Made by a program: the position numbers and the translations under genes. A stretch of DNA of 64,000 bases. It comes from Postechiella marina. Its GTDB lineage: Bacteria > Bacteroidota > Bacteroidia > Flavobacteriales > Flavobacteriaceae. This document shows positions 28,859-38,524 of the stretch, in pieces; within the stretch, counting starts at the first letter, position 1, and each line of letters starts with the position of its first letter. The notes beneath the pieces were generated by a model. The model had not been told where the DNA came from. It did no database searches and saw only the letters and a program-made list of their open reading frames with translations. The stretch is taken from positions 347,328-411,327 of the forward strand of contig NZ_BAABCA010000006.1 in NCBI RefSeq assembly GCF_039538365.1, given 5' to 3'.

Positions 28859-28937
28859 AAGAGCGCGACTAAACACGCTCTTAATTAACATTCATGTTGA
28901 CGCATGAATTTAAAAGTAAAACTCCCATTGACGTGGG
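28859..28937 (+). promoter_or_regulatory. Three-hairpin mRNA leader of SusC1
   Basis: Three consecutive stems are seen: AAGAGCG/CGCTCTT (28859-28882, 10-nt loop), ATTCATG/CATGAAT (28890-28909) and CCCA/TGGG (28924-28937). The second and third hairpins carry the same six-base loop TTGACG. The leader ends 27 bp before the SusC1 ATG. No T tract follows the first hairpin, so simple termination is unlikely. Candidate cis-acting RNA element or protein-binding site. Confidence 0.5.
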
Positions 28938-28964
28938 CAATTTTAACTCTAACAAATCAAAAGT

Positions 28965-31900
28965 ATGAAAATTAAATGTTTTAAAAACAAAGCATCGTAC
29001 GCCCCTAGCTTTAAGGGATTTTGGATTGCAAATCTATTTTTATTTTACTTAATATCTATTCCGGTATATGCAAATTCAAACACCACTCACAATTCTGCAA
29101 ACAAATACACCAGTATTCAACAAAACATAACAGGAGTCGTTACCGATGCTAATGGACCTTTACCAGGTGTTAATGTGCAAATTAAAGGAACTACCATTGG
29201 AGCTGTTACCGATTTTGATGGCAACTACAGCATCACTTCTACAGAAAGCGACATAACTCTAGTTTTTTCTTACATAGGCTATAAAACATTAGAAATTCCT
29301 GTTGGCAATCAAAACAAAGTAAATGCAGTTTTAGAAGAAGATATTGCTGGACTAGACGAAATTGTAGTTGTAGGATATACAACTAGAAAAAAAGGAGACA
29401 TTACAGGTTCTGTAAGTACAATAAACTCCAAAGACATTCAAAATACAGCTAATAAAGATGTTGCTAAATCGCTATCAGGAAAAGTCTCTGGGCTTATTGT
29501 AGCAGATAGAGGTGGATATCCTGGCTCTACAGACAGTGAAGATCTTACTCTATTAATACGTGGTGTCTCTACATTAGGAAACAATGCACCATTAATATTA
29601 ATAGATGGCATTCCCTCTGGTTCTTTCCAACAATTAGCACCACAAGACATAGAATCGCTTTCGGTTTTAAAAGATGGTGCTGCAGCTATTTATGGAACTA
29701 GAGCCGCAAATGGTGTTATTTTAATTACCACAAAAAGAGGAAAATCTGGAAAACCTAAATTTAATTTCTCTACACAATACTCTGTTTCTAAATTCTCGAC
29801 ATTTCCAGATCAAATGTCTTCAGAGCAGTATGCCATTTACGAAAATGAAATAGCAGAAAGAAACGGTATTGCAATACCTTTTTCGCAATCTGATATTCAA
29901 GCATTCGCTGATGGTAGCGATCCTATAAATTTCCCTAATACAAATTGGGCCGATTTAACTTTTGCCAACTCGTCGCCAGAGACAAGAAACTCTTTATCTA
30001 TATCTGGAGGAAGCGAAAATGTAAGTTATTTTGTAAGTGGAGATGCCCTTAATCAAAAGGGAATTTACAGGTCTGGAGATTTAAAATTTAAACAATACCA
30101 AATTCGTTCTAACATAGACATTAAGCTATTTGAAGGTTTTAAATTAGGCGTAGATTTAAGTGGTAGAATTGGTGAAACCAACGAGCCTGGGGTTAATAGA
30201 TCTAACATCTATAAACATATATATACAAATTTACCAACAGAGGTTGGATTGTACCCTAACGGGTTGCCTGGCTTTGGTGGTGAAAACGGACAAAACCCAT
30301 ATATAATGGCTAGTAATGCCTCTGGGTTTGTTAACAGAAAGACACATAATTACAGAGCTAGAATTTCTTATGATTATAAACTAGACCAATTTGTTGAAGG
30401 ACTAAGCATAAAAGGTTTTGCGGGTCTTGGACAAGTAAGCTACGAAAACAGATCTTGGGATAAACCATGGACGTATTACCAATTGGTTAACGGAGAATAT
30501 ATAGCCTCTCAAGGGTTTCAAGTTAGCCCTTCTAGAGTTTTAGAAGACACCTTTAACAAGAGTAATTCTACCATATTAAATTCAACAATTCACTATTCTA
30601 AAACCTTAGGTGAAGATCATAACTTTAGTACGTTTGCAGGATACGAACACTCGTCTACTAAAAACCGCTCGTTTTTTGCTCAAAGAACCGGCTTTAATTT
30701 AGAATCTATTACAGAGTTAGATTTAGGAGCTGGAGATAATCAAACAAACGGAGGTACTTCTCAAGATTTTGGTTTTGTAAGTTATTTTGGATCTTTATCT
30801 TACGATTATCAGAAAAAATATTTCATCGACTTAACTATTCGTCGTGATGGCTCTAGTAGGTTTGCGCCTGGTAATAAATTTGGAACTTTTCCTGGTGTAG
30901 CAGTATCGTGGGCCATAGATAAAGAGTCTTTCATGGACAACGTTAATTGGATTGATGCTTTAAAAATAAGATCGTCTTTCTCAAGAATGGGTAACGACAG
31001 AATACAACAATTTCAATATTTAAACAGCTATGCACTTGGCTATCCTACAAATGCACAAGGTAATGGCTGGTACCAACCTAACGGATACGTATTTGGTTCG
31101 CCAGGTATTGCTCTTGGCGGTTTTGGACGAAGTGTGGTGCCAAACCAAGCGGTTACTTGGGAAACTGCAGACATGATGAATGTTGGTTTAAACTTCTCTT
31201 TATTTGACAGCAGACTTTCTGGAGATTTTAACTATTTCTACCAAAAACGTACAGACATATTAGTTGGAAGTAGCGGTGTACCAGACATCTCTGGGTTAAC
31301 AGGAAGTGCCTTACCAGACGAAAACATTGGAGAAGTAAATAACTTTGGATGGGAGTTTGAGTTAGGATGGAGAGACCAAATTGGCAAAGTTGATTATAAC
31401 TTAGGCTTTAACTTTACAAATGCTCAAAATGAAGTTGTAACTCTTGGAGAATCTGAAAACGTTCCAGATTACAGAAAAAGAGAGGGCAAATCTGTAAACT
31501 CTTACATTGTATTCCCTACCAATGGTATTTTTAAAGACCAAGCAGAAGTAGACGCGACAGCTGTTAAAAAAGATGGTACTGTAGAAGGAGAACCAATTTA
31601 TGTAGATACTAATGGCGATGGTTCTATAAGTGCCGATGACAGAATTAGAGTAGACACATCTGCTATTCCAGAAATACAATATGGTATTTACGGTGGCATG
31701 AACTACAACAACTGGAACTTCAACTTTCTTTTTCAAGGTCAAGCAAAAGCAGACGTGTTAGTATACTTCGATCAAGCTGGAGCTAAACCAGACTTTGTTT
31801 TTAACGATAGATGGACACCAGAAAACCGTAACGCATCTTACCCAAGAGCCTTTGCACAAGGAGACACATATAGTGGTGTACAAAACGAAGCTGGTGCTGG

Positions 31901-32174
31901 CGCTGTAAATAGTGGTTTTGAAGGTGCAGATTTATACTTAAAAGACGCTTCTTTTTTAAGACTTAAAGAAATAGAAATAGGATATACGCTTACAAAAGAA
32001 GTTACAAAATTTGCAGACATTAAAATATCGCTAAGAGGCTTTAACGTTCTTACCATGTTCTCAGATATTTATGATTTAGGTCTAGACCCTGAAGCAACTG
32101 GCTACAACAACTTTAGAAACAGCACATACCCTTCTCTTAAGAGTTACACGCTAGGGCTAAACGTAAATTTCTAA
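28965..32174 (+). CDS. SusC-type TonB-linked outer-membrane transporter (SusC1)
   Basis: This 1069-residue protein has a signal peptide (cleavage near VYANS) and a carboxypeptidase-regulatory-like domain (about 53-130, GVVTDANGPLPGVNVQIKG). The TonB box region reads LDEIVVVGY, then a plug (about 150-260) with IESLSVLKDGAAAIYGTRAANGVILITTKRG, and a barrel ending LKSYTLGLNVNF. It forms the channel of a SusCD glycan importer. The SusD partner starts 36 bp after its stop. The terminator at 34029 closes this SusC1-SusD1 unit. Confidence 0.96.
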   Translation: MKIKCFKNKASYAPSFKGFWIANLFLFYLISIPVYANSNTTHNSANKYTSIQQNITGVVTDANGPLPGVNVQIKGTTIGAVTDFDGNYSITSTESDITLVFSYIGYKTLEIPVGNQNKVNAVLEEDIAGLDEIVVVGYTTRKKGDITGSVSTINSKDIQNTANKDVAKSLSGKVSGLIVADRGGYPGSTDSEDLTLLIRGVSTLGNNAPLILIDGIPSGSFQQLAPQDIESLSVLKDGAAAIYGTRAANGVILITTKRGKSGKPKFNFSTQYSVSKFSTFPDQMSSEQYAIYENEIAERNGIAIPFSQSDIQAFADGSDPINFPNTNWADLTFANSSPETRNSLSISGGSENVSYFVSGDALNQKGIYRSGDLKFKQYQIRSNIDIKLFEGFKLGVDLSGRIGETNEPGVNRSNIYKHIYTNLPTEVGLYPNGLPGFGGENGQNPYIMASNASGFVNRKTHNYRARISYDYKLDQFVEGLSIKGFAGLGQVSYENRSWDKPWTYYQLVNGEYIASQGFQVSPSRVLEDTFNKSNSTILNSTIHYSKTLGEDHNFSTFAGYEHSSTKNRSFFAQRTGFNLESITELDLGAGDNQTNGGTSQDFGFVSYFGSLSYDYQKKYFIDLTIRRDGSSRFAPGNKFGTFPGVAVSWAIDKESFMDNVNWIDALKIRSSFSRMGNDRIQQFQYLNSYALGYPTNAQGNGWYQPNGYVFGSPGIALGGFGRSVVPNQAVTWETADMMNVGLNFSLFDSRLSGDFNYFYQKRTDILVGSSGVPDISGLTGSALPDENIGEVNNFGWEFELGWRDQIGKVDYNLGFNFTNAQNEVVTLGESENVPDYRKREGKSVNSYIVFPTNGIFKDQAEVDATAVKKDGTVEGEPIYVDTNGDGSISADDRIRVDTSAIPEIQYGIYGGMNYNNWNFNFLFQGQAKADVLVYFDQAGAKPDFVFNDRWTPENRNASYPRAFAQGDTYSGVQNEAGAGAVNSGFEGADLYLKDASFLRLKEIEIGYTLTKEVTKFADIKISLRGFNVLTMFSDIYDLGLDPEATGYNNFRNSTYPSLKSYTLGLNVNF

Positions 32175-32210
32175 TTGGTTATGACAAATTATAATTTAAA
32201 AAGAAGAAAA

Positions 32211-33971
32211 ATGAAAAATATAAAGACATTATCAATCATCTGTCTTATTACTTTTTTTACAATTTTTAGCTGTGAAGATGTAATAGATGTAGAGCCTAAA
32301 GACCGCGTTACAGAAGTTGCTGTTTATGGTGATATTGATCAAGTAGAGGCCTTAGTTTATCCAATGTATAACAGTACAGAAGGTTGGGCTATTAGAAGAA
32401 ATGATTTTTGGGGACAAAGAATTAATATAGAAAGCGCATCGTTTGAAGCAAAATTTAACTTTAAAGATTTAAATAATATATTTCAATTAAGAGCTGGCGG
32501 TTGGTCTAAATCAAACGTAGGTCTTTCGTTTGCTTCAAAATGGCAAAACTATTGGTCTTACATACAATCTACAAACGAGTTTTTAAGCAAAATAGATGCT
32601 AGTGATGCTATGGTGCAAGACCCAGAAAGAGCAGAAGTTTTAAAAGCTGAAGTTCGTTTTTTAAGAGCCAACATATATACCAAATTAATTAAGTATTATG
32701 GAGGAGTACCTATATTAACAGAACCTGCAAAAATTACTGATAGTTTTGAATATACTCGAGACAGCTACGAAGACTGTGTGTCTTTTATTGTAGAAGAATT
32801 AGACGCAGCTGCAGCAATATTACCAACAACAAGACCTGCTGCAGAGTTTGGAAGAGCTACAAAAACAGCTGCCTTAGCTGTAAAATCGCGTACACTTTTA
32901 TATGCAGCCAGCGATTTGCACGACCCAAGTCTTTTACCACAAACAACAAACACAGAACTATACTCTTATTCTGTTGCTAGTAAATGGGAAGATGCCGAAA
33001 ATGCTGCAAAAGCAGTAATCGATATTGTAGGAGAAGATGCTTTAATACAAGTTGCAAATGCTACCGATTATCAAAACCTATTTCTATCGCCTAACGACAA
33101 TATTATTTTTGCTAGACCTTACACAGCCGGTTTTTACGAAGTAGGTACAGGCGGATTTGCTGCTGCTAACTCTTTACCAGACCAAGCACAATCGCCTAGT
33201 GGTTATGGCGGATGGGGTTTAAGCTCGCCAACACTTAATTTCACTTTAGAGTTTAATTTTAACGATGGCACAACAACAGGAGGCGTAACACCAGCAAACC
33301 CAAATGATGGCAGAGAGATGAGATATTACGCAAACCTTAACTTTCAAGGAGCCAATTTTAGAGGCAGACAAATTAACTATGCTTTATCAGACACTTTACC
33401 TGGACAAAACACACCTGCTTTTCCGCACGGATTAGATTCTCCGCAGGGTTTAGGTAATGTTTTACACTCATCTAAAACAGGTTATAATATTAGAAAATTT
33501 CAAGACGAATCATTAGATGCCACAAATGGTATTTCTCCAAACCGCCCTTACATTTTATATAGAGTAGCAGAAATATACTTAAATTATGCTGAAGCTTTAG
33601 CAGAACAAAATAAAGATGGATTGGCTAGAACTTATTTAAACAAAGTATCTTCTAGAGCCTTACAACCAGACATTACAGTTGGTGGTGATGCGCTTAAAGA
33701 AGCCATAAAAAGAGAAAGACGTGTTGAACTTTGTTTTGAAGGACATAATTTCTTTGACGAAAGACGTTGGTTAAACGAAGACCATTTAGGTTTTGATATT
33801 AAAGGTCTAAAATGGAAAACAGACACTAGCGGAAATTTATCTTTTGAAGAATACTCCCTTTTTACAGATTCTAGCCAAGGTAGAATATGGTTTGATAGAC
33901 AGTATTATTTACCAATACCTGAAGGCGATTCTGAAATAGTACCTACATTAATTCAAAACTATGGGTATTAA
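32211..33971 (+). CDS. SusD/RagB-family glycan-binding lipoprotein (SusD1)
   Basis: The start chosen is the ATG at 32211, which gives a clean lipoprotein signal (KNIKTLSIICLITFFTIFSC). An in-frame ATG at 32175 adds 12 polar residues and is less likely. The 586-residue protein has RagB/SusD features: helical TPR-like core, GRATKTAALAVKSRTLLYAA, RPYILYRVAEIYLNYAEALAEQ and ERRVELCFEGHNFFDERRW, ending in a loop-rich PIPEGDSEIVP. It is the surface lid that captures oligosaccharides for SusC1. Confidence 0.94.
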   Translation: MKNIKTLSIICLITFFTIFSCEDVIDVEPKDRVTEVAVYGDIDQVEALVYPMYNSTEGWAIRRNDFWGQRINIESASFEAKFNFKDLNNIFQLRAGGWSKSNVGLSFASKWQNYWSYIQSTNEFLSKIDASDAMVQDPERAEVLKAEVRFLRANIYTKLIKYYGGVPILTEPAKITDSFEYTRDSYEDCVSFIVEELDAAAAILPTTRPAAEFGRATKTAALAVKSRTLLYAASDLHDPSLLPQTTNTELYSYSVASKWEDAENAAKAVIDIVGEDALIQVANATDYQNLFLSPNDNIIFARPYTAGFYEVGTGGFAAANSLPDQAQSPSGYGGWGLSSPTLNFTLEFNFNDGTTTGGVTPANPNDGREMRYYANLNFQGANFRGRQINYALSDTLPGQNTPAFPHGLDSPQGLGNVLHSSKTGYNIRKFQDESLDATNGISPNRPYILYRVAEIYLNYAEALAEQNKDGLARTYLNKVSSRALQPDITVGGDALKEAIKRERRVELCFEGHNFFDERRWLNEDHLGFDIKGLKWKTDTSGNLSFEEYSLFTDSSQGRIWFDRQYYLPIPEGDSEIVPTLIQNYGY

Positions 33972-34028
33972 ACCCCTTAATAGAGAAGTAAATTGTAATC
34001 ATATTTATATTTAGTAGTTAGTTTTTAA

Positions 34029-34060
34029 AATACCGAGGCGTTCTTCCTCGGTATTTTTTT
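34029..34060 (+). terminator. Terminator after SusD1
   Basis: AATACCGAGG (34029-34038) pairs with CCTCGGTATT (34046-34055), 7-nt loop, followed by TTTTT. It lies 57 bp after SusD1. Confidence 0.85.
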
Positions 34061-34089
34061 AAAACCCCATTTAATCGACAATAATTATT

Positions 34090-35385
34090 TTGAAAACACA
34101 TAAAAGCAGTAAGAAGCGCTACAACATTCTCGCTTTAATCTTTGGCACAGTAGTTATAAATTACCTTGACAGAACAAATATTTCTGTTGCTGCATCAGCT
34201 ATAAGCGAGTCTTTAAAATTAAGTACCATTCAAATGGGATCTATTTTCTCTATTTTCGGAATCGCTTATGCTGCACTACAAATTCCTGGAGGTATTATAG
34301 TAGATAAAGTAAGACTACGTTTTTTATATGCCTTTATGCTATTACTGTGGTCTGTTGCCACGCTATTTCAAGGTTTTGTAAATTCATTTAAAATTTTACT
34401 TGGTTTAAGAGCAAGCATTGGTGTATTTGAAGCCCCATCCTACCCTGCCAACAATGCTATTGTTACCAAGTGGTTTCCAGAAACAGAACGCGCATCTGCA
34501 ATTGCTATTTACACCTCTGGCCAGTTTATTGGACTAGCATTTTTATTTCCCGTATTAACTATTATACAAGACAAAGTAGGCTGGCGCGGTTTATTAATAA
34601 TCTCAGGAATAATTGGAATAATCTGGGCAGGAGTTTGGTATGTTTTTTATAGAGACCCAGACCAACATAAAACAGTAAGTGAGCAAGAACTAAAACTTAT
34701 TCAAGATGGCGGTGGCTTTTACAAAGAGAGAAAACCAAACCATAAAAAGGAAAAGTTTAATTGGAATGATTTTTCTGAAGCCTTCAAACATAAAAAACTT
34801 TGGGGCATATACCTTGGCCAATTCTGCATGACATCAATGTCTATTTTCTTTTTAACTTGGTTTCCAACATATCTAGTAGAGTATAGAGGTCTCGATTTTA
34901 TAAAATCCGGATTCTTAGCATCCATCCCTTTTTTAGCTGCTTTTTGCGGTGTGCTTTTAGCAGGTTTTTCTTCAGATTATTTAATTAAAAAAGGACGCTC
35001 TGCAGAATTCGCAAGAAAAGCACCTGTACTTTTTGGGTTATCTTTATCTACTTTAATAGTTGGCGCTAACTTTACCGATAGCACTTTTTTAATCATTCTA
35101 TTCTTAACTATTGCATTTTTTGGTAATGGACTAGCTTCTATTACTTGGATTTTTGTTTCTCTAATTGCACCAAAAAACATTATAGGTTTAGTAGGCGGTG
35201 TTTTTAATCTTATAGGTGGCTTATCTGCAGTAATTGTTCCTTTTGTAATTGGCATTTTGGTTCAGGATGGAGATTTTAGCCCTGCCTTATTTTTTATAGG
35301 CTCCTTAACAGTAATTGGCTTTCTTTCATTTCTATTAATTGTGGGCCAAGTAAAACGCATTGAATTACCTAAAAAAAAGAATTAA
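34090..35385 (+). CDS. MFS permease, anion:cation symporter (DgoT/ExuT-like) family
   Basis: This 431-residue protein has 12 predicted membrane helices and begins with the typical VINYLDRTNISVAASAIS first-helix signature of the ACS family, which carries hexuronates, galactonate and related sugar acids. A cytoplasmic loop follows helix 6 (about 190-225). The start is TTG: a stop codon lies 16 bp upstream and the next ATG would delete the first helix. It is 1 bp from the following enolase-family gene, so the pair probably imports and dehydrates a sugar acid. Substrate is inferred from the partner. Confidence 0.85.
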   Translation: MKTHKSSKKRYNILALIFGTVVINYLDRTNISVAASAISESLKLSTIQMGSIFSIFGIAYAALQIPGGIIVDKVRLRFLYAFMLLLWSVATLFQGFVNSFKILLGLRASIGVFEAPSYPANNAIVTKWFPETERASAIAIYTSGQFIGLAFLFPVLTIIQDKVGWRGLLIISGIIGIIWAGVWYVFYRDPDQHKTVSEQELKLIQDGGGFYKERKPNHKKEKFNWNDFSEAFKHKKLWGIYLGQFCMTSMSIFFLTWFPTYLVEYRGLDFIKSGFLASIPFLAAFCGVLLAGFSSDYLIKKGRSAEFARKAPVLFGLSLSTLIVGANFTDSTFLIILFLTIAFFGNGLASITWIFVSLIAPKNIIGLVGGVFNLIGGLSAVIVPFVIGILVQDGDFSPALFFIGSLTVIGFLSFLLIVGQVKRIELPKKKN

Positions 35386-35386
35386 T

Positions 35387-36547
35387 ATGAAAATAACAGA
35401 TATAAAAGTTTTCCCTGCCAACATTGCAGGAAGAAGTCAATTAAACATAAAAGTAGAAACAAATTCGGGAATTTATGGATGGGGAGCATCTGGCATTACA
35501 GGAAGAGAATATGCAGTAATTGGAGCATTAAAACACTTTAAGCCATTACTTATTGGAAAAAACCCTATGCAAATTGGTGCCATATGGCAAGACCTTTATC
35601 GTGGGCAATATTTTGAAGGCGGTCGTGTTTTAACCGCTGCCATTTCTGCCATAGATATTGCGCTTTACGATATTAAAGGCAAAGCTTTAGGTGTTCCGGT
35701 TTACGAATTATTAGGCGGAAAACAACGCGATTATGTTGAGTGTTTTGCTTCTTTACGATTTAGTAGCAAGAAAGAACTTATAGATAGAGCAAAAACTTTA
35801 ATACAAGAAGGCTGGCAAATGCTAAGATTAGCCCCTGCAGAATATGAAGAAGGCAAATATGCATCTACATTTGAACCAAGAACATCAATAGCCATTATAG
35901 CAGACTGGTTGACAGATTTAAGAAAAGAAGTAGGAAACACGCCTACTATTGGCATAGATTATCACCATAGATTAACTATACCCGAAACCATTTCATTTTT
36001 ACAGCGTATGCCCATAGGCACAATAGATTTTATTGAAGAACCTATAAGAGACGAATCTCCTGAAGCATACGAAACCTTAAGAAAAATGACCAATATACCT
36101 TTTGCCATTGGCGAAGAGTTTGCTAGTAAATGGCAATTTATGCCTTATCTGGAAAAAAACATCACTCAGTTTGCAAGAATAGATGTTTGTAATGTAGGCG
36201 GTATTACCGAAGCAATGAAAGTAGCTAGCCTTGCAGAGACTCACTATATAGATTTATTACCACACAACCCTATTGGCCCAATTTGTACAGCAGCAACCAT
36301 TCATTTAGCTGCAGCATGTCCAAATTTTACATGGTTAGAAGAAATGAATACTCCTGTAGAAAACCCTGGGTTAGATGATATTAACTACTACCCCATTCAA
36401 CCAAAATTAGATGGTCCCAGATATAAAGTATCAAACACACCTGGCTTGGGCGTAGAATTTAATGAAGAATTAGCCTTAAAAAATAAATTTAAACCTGTTG
36501 AAACACCCCGCTTAAAGCGTAAAGATGGATCGTTTACCAATTGGTAA
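35387..36547 (+). CDS. Enolase-superfamily sugar-acid dehydratase (galactonate dehydratase-like)
   Basis: The ATG at 35387 begins MKITDIKVFP, the usual family start; the longer frame from 35360 would overlap the permease. The 386-residue protein has metal ligands Asp191, Glu217 and Glu243, with His193 in DYHHR and His293 in PHNPIGP as likely acid/base residues. This matches the D-galactonate dehydratase pattern (Asp-x-His, Glu, Glu, His) rather than the KxK muconate type. It would turn galactonate or a relative into 2-keto-3-deoxygalactonate. It is translationally close to the ACS permease. Family sure, substrate inferred. Confidence 0.83.
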   Translation: MKITDIKVFPANIAGRSQLNIKVETNSGIYGWGASGITGREYAVIGALKHFKPLLIGKNPMQIGAIWQDLYRGQYFEGGRVLTAAISAIDIALYDIKGKALGVPVYELLGGKQRDYVECFASLRFSSKKELIDRAKTLIQEGWQMLRLAPAEYEEGKYASTFEPRTSIAIIADWLTDLRKEVGNTPTIGIDYHHRLTIPETISFLQRMPIGTIDFIEEPIRDESPEAYETLRKMTNIPFAIGEEFASKWQFMPYLEKNITQFARIDVCNVGGITEAMKVASLAETHYIDLLPHNPIGPICTAATIHLAAACPNFTWLEEMNTPVENPGLDDINYYPIQPKLDGPRYKVSNTPGLGVEFNEELALKNKFKPVETPRLKRKDGSFTNW

Positions 36548-36605
36548 TCTCGAACCATTCTTTTGCAAAATAACTTTGTAATTTTTAATTAAAATTTCAC
36601 GAATC

Positions 36606-38408
36606 ATGCCCAAACATATATTCAAATTTATTTCCTTAGTAAGCAAACACATTTGCCCAGTTATACTACTTATGTATTCGTTAAACATTCAAGCCCAAGA
36701 AAAGCCAAATATTATTATCATGATGACAGACGACCAAGGTTATGGAGATATTGGTTCGCATGGTAATCCATATTTAAAAACACCTCATATGGAATCTATT
36801 GGAGAAAAAGGTATAGAAATGACACACTTTTTTGCCTATCCCAATTGTTCTGCTTCTAGAGCTGCTATGTTAACCGGTCGTTATCCTTATAGAACCGGGG
36901 TAACCGCAGTAACTCAAGTCGATCATTTTATGAATACCCAAGAAACCACTATAGCCGAAGTACTCGCAAACCATGGCTATCGCACAGGTATTTTTGGCAA
37001 GTGGCACTTAGGAGATAATGCCCCCATGAGACCAACAGATCAAGGCTTTCAAGAAGCCTTGGTTCACAAAGGCGGAGGCATAGGACAAGCAGCAGGCCCA
37101 GCAGGAAACACCTATTTTAACCCTGTTTTAGAACATAACAACAAATCAAAAAAATACAAAGGTTACTGTGATGATATATTTACTGATGCTGCTATAAATT
37201 TTATTAGCAAGAAAAACAGCGCACCCTTCTTTACCTATTTAGCAACAAACTTACCGCATTTCCCGCTTCAAGTCCCAGAAAAAAGAGCCATACCCTATAG
37301 AAACATGGGGCTTCATGAAGACAATGCACTTACCTATGGCATGATTGATAATATTGACTACAACGTAGGGCGTGTTTTAAAACAATTAAAAATCTTGGGT
37401 ATTGAAGATAATACCATTGTTATTTTCCTATCGGATAATGGCCCTAGACATAGAAGAACAAAAAACGATAGTTACCCAGGACGATGGGTTGCCAATTTAA
37501 GAGGCACAAAAACGAGTGTTTACGATGCAGGAATAAGAGTTCCATTTTTTGTTAAATGGCCTAAGGCTATAGCTTCTCAAAACAAAACATCTACCATGGG
37601 AGCTATTATAGATTTGTTTCCTACGCTGCTAGATGCAACGAAAATAAAACTACCAAACAACATTCATATTGATGGAAAATCGTTGCTTCCGCTTTGGACA
37701 AAAAACGACACTATCAATTTAAAAAGTCGAGATTTTTTTGTGCAAATGCATTATGGGCCAACACCGTTTAAGTATATGCATTTTACACTTAGAACACCTA
37801 AATACAAACTGGTTAGTCCGCATAATTTTCCGCATGGTATTGTACATCAACCCACAGATAACATACTTAAAAATGTTTTAAAAAACTTAGAACTTTATGA
37901 TGTAGAAAACGACCCTAGCGAGCGTATTAATATTGCTAAAATTCACCCAGAAATTGTAAACAATATGCTAGAACGCTACGACCATTGGTTTGATGAAGTT
38001 ACCGAAGAGCGTGATGCAAGAGGCATACAAAGAATACATATTGGCACAAAAGCACAACCTGTGGTAAACCTATCTAGATTTGACTGGGGAGGTCCGCGTG
38101 TTATTTCTCGTTTCGACTACGGTGGCGCACGTGTAATTGAAGAGAACCAACTGGGCTATTGGCAAGTAAAAACCACAAAAGGGTTCTACTCTGTCACCTT
38201 AGATTTACCAGAAGTACAAGTAGACGGGCTTGCACATATAAAATTTAACAACCTGCATTTAACTGCCCCCATTAAAGCTGGACAGAAACAAGTTATTTTT
38301 AATACCATTAAACTACCAACAGCAACTGGAAATTTTCATGCGTATTTTAAAACAGAACGTTTGGCAACCGGACCTTTATTTGTAACCATAGAACGTTTAA
38401 ACATATAA
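36606..38408 (+). CDS. Type I (S1) sulfatase with C-terminal accessory domain
   Basis: This 600-residue exported sulfatase (signal ending SLNIQAQ) has the maturation motif CSASRAAMLTGR with Cys81. Further motifs are IMMTDDQGYGDIG, GKWHLGD and FLSDNGPRH. The motif is C-x-A-S-R instead of C-x-P-S-R, still within S1 variation. The S1 fold ends near residue 480. About 110 extra residues follow, starting with a tandem 11-residue repeat (SRFDWGGPRVI then SRFDYGGARVI, 38073-38138) and continuing as a beta-rich domain. The sulfate position is unknown; it should differ from the sulfatase at 20905. Confidence 0.9.
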   Translation: MPKHIFKFISLVSKHICPVILLMYSLNIQAQEKPNIIIMMTDDQGYGDIGSHGNPYLKTPHMESIGEKGIEMTHFFAYPNCSASRAAMLTGRYPYRTGVTAVTQVDHFMNTQETTIAEVLANHGYRTGIFGKWHLGDNAPMRPTDQGFQEALVHKGGGIGQAAGPAGNTYFNPVLEHNNKSKKYKGYCDDIFTDAAINFISKKNSAPFFTYLATNLPHFPLQVPEKRAIPYRNMGLHEDNALTYGMIDNIDYNVGRVLKQLKILGIEDNTIVIFLSDNGPRHRRTKNDSYPGRWVANLRGTKTSVYDAGIRVPFFVKWPKAIASQNKTSTMGAIIDLFPTLLDATKIKLPNNIHIDGKSLLPLWTKNDTINLKSRDFFVQMHYGPTPFKYMHFTLRTPKYKLVSPHNFPHGIVHQPTDNILKNVLKNLELYDVENDPSERINIAKIHPEIVNNMLERYDHWFDEVTEERDARGIQRIHIGTKAQPVVNLSRFDWGGPRVISRFDYGGARVIEENQLGYWQVKTTKGFYSVTLDLPEVQVDGLAHIKFNNLHLTAPIKAGQKQVIFNTIKLPTATGNFHAYFKTERLATGPLFVTIERLNI

Positions 38409-38424
38409 TTCAAAAAAAATATAA

Positions 38425-38453
38425 GGTAAATTTTAGTTATCAGCGGGTAAATT
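38425..38453 (+). promoter_or_regulatory. Direct repeat GGTAAATT, 21-bp spacing (candidate AraC site)
   Basis: GGTAAATT at 38425-38432 recurs at 38446-38453, the same element and exact spacing as 28652-28680. It lies 72 bp before the GH127 start, a position suited to an activator site just upstream of a promoter. Confidence 0.5.
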
Positions 38454-38524
38454 CAAACAATATTTAAAGCTTAAATTTAATGTAATTTGTAAATCATAAC
38501 ATAAAATCATCAACAAAACATAAC

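Larger units (their letters stand above)
28466..28964. other. 499-bp regulatory gap upstream of SusC1
   Basis: No gene is supported here. It holds a 10-bp palindrome ATGTTAACAT (28639-28648), direct repeats of GGTAAAWT, an inverted GGGTAA-N7-TTACCC (28651-28669) and a three-hairpin leader close to the SusC1 start. The last two elements are listed separately. Confidence 0.6.

Noticed and set aside
28859..28882. Intrinsic terminator after the AraC gene
   Set aside because: The hairpin is followed by TTAATTAAC rather than a T run, and it is 390 bp from the AraC stop but close to SusC1.
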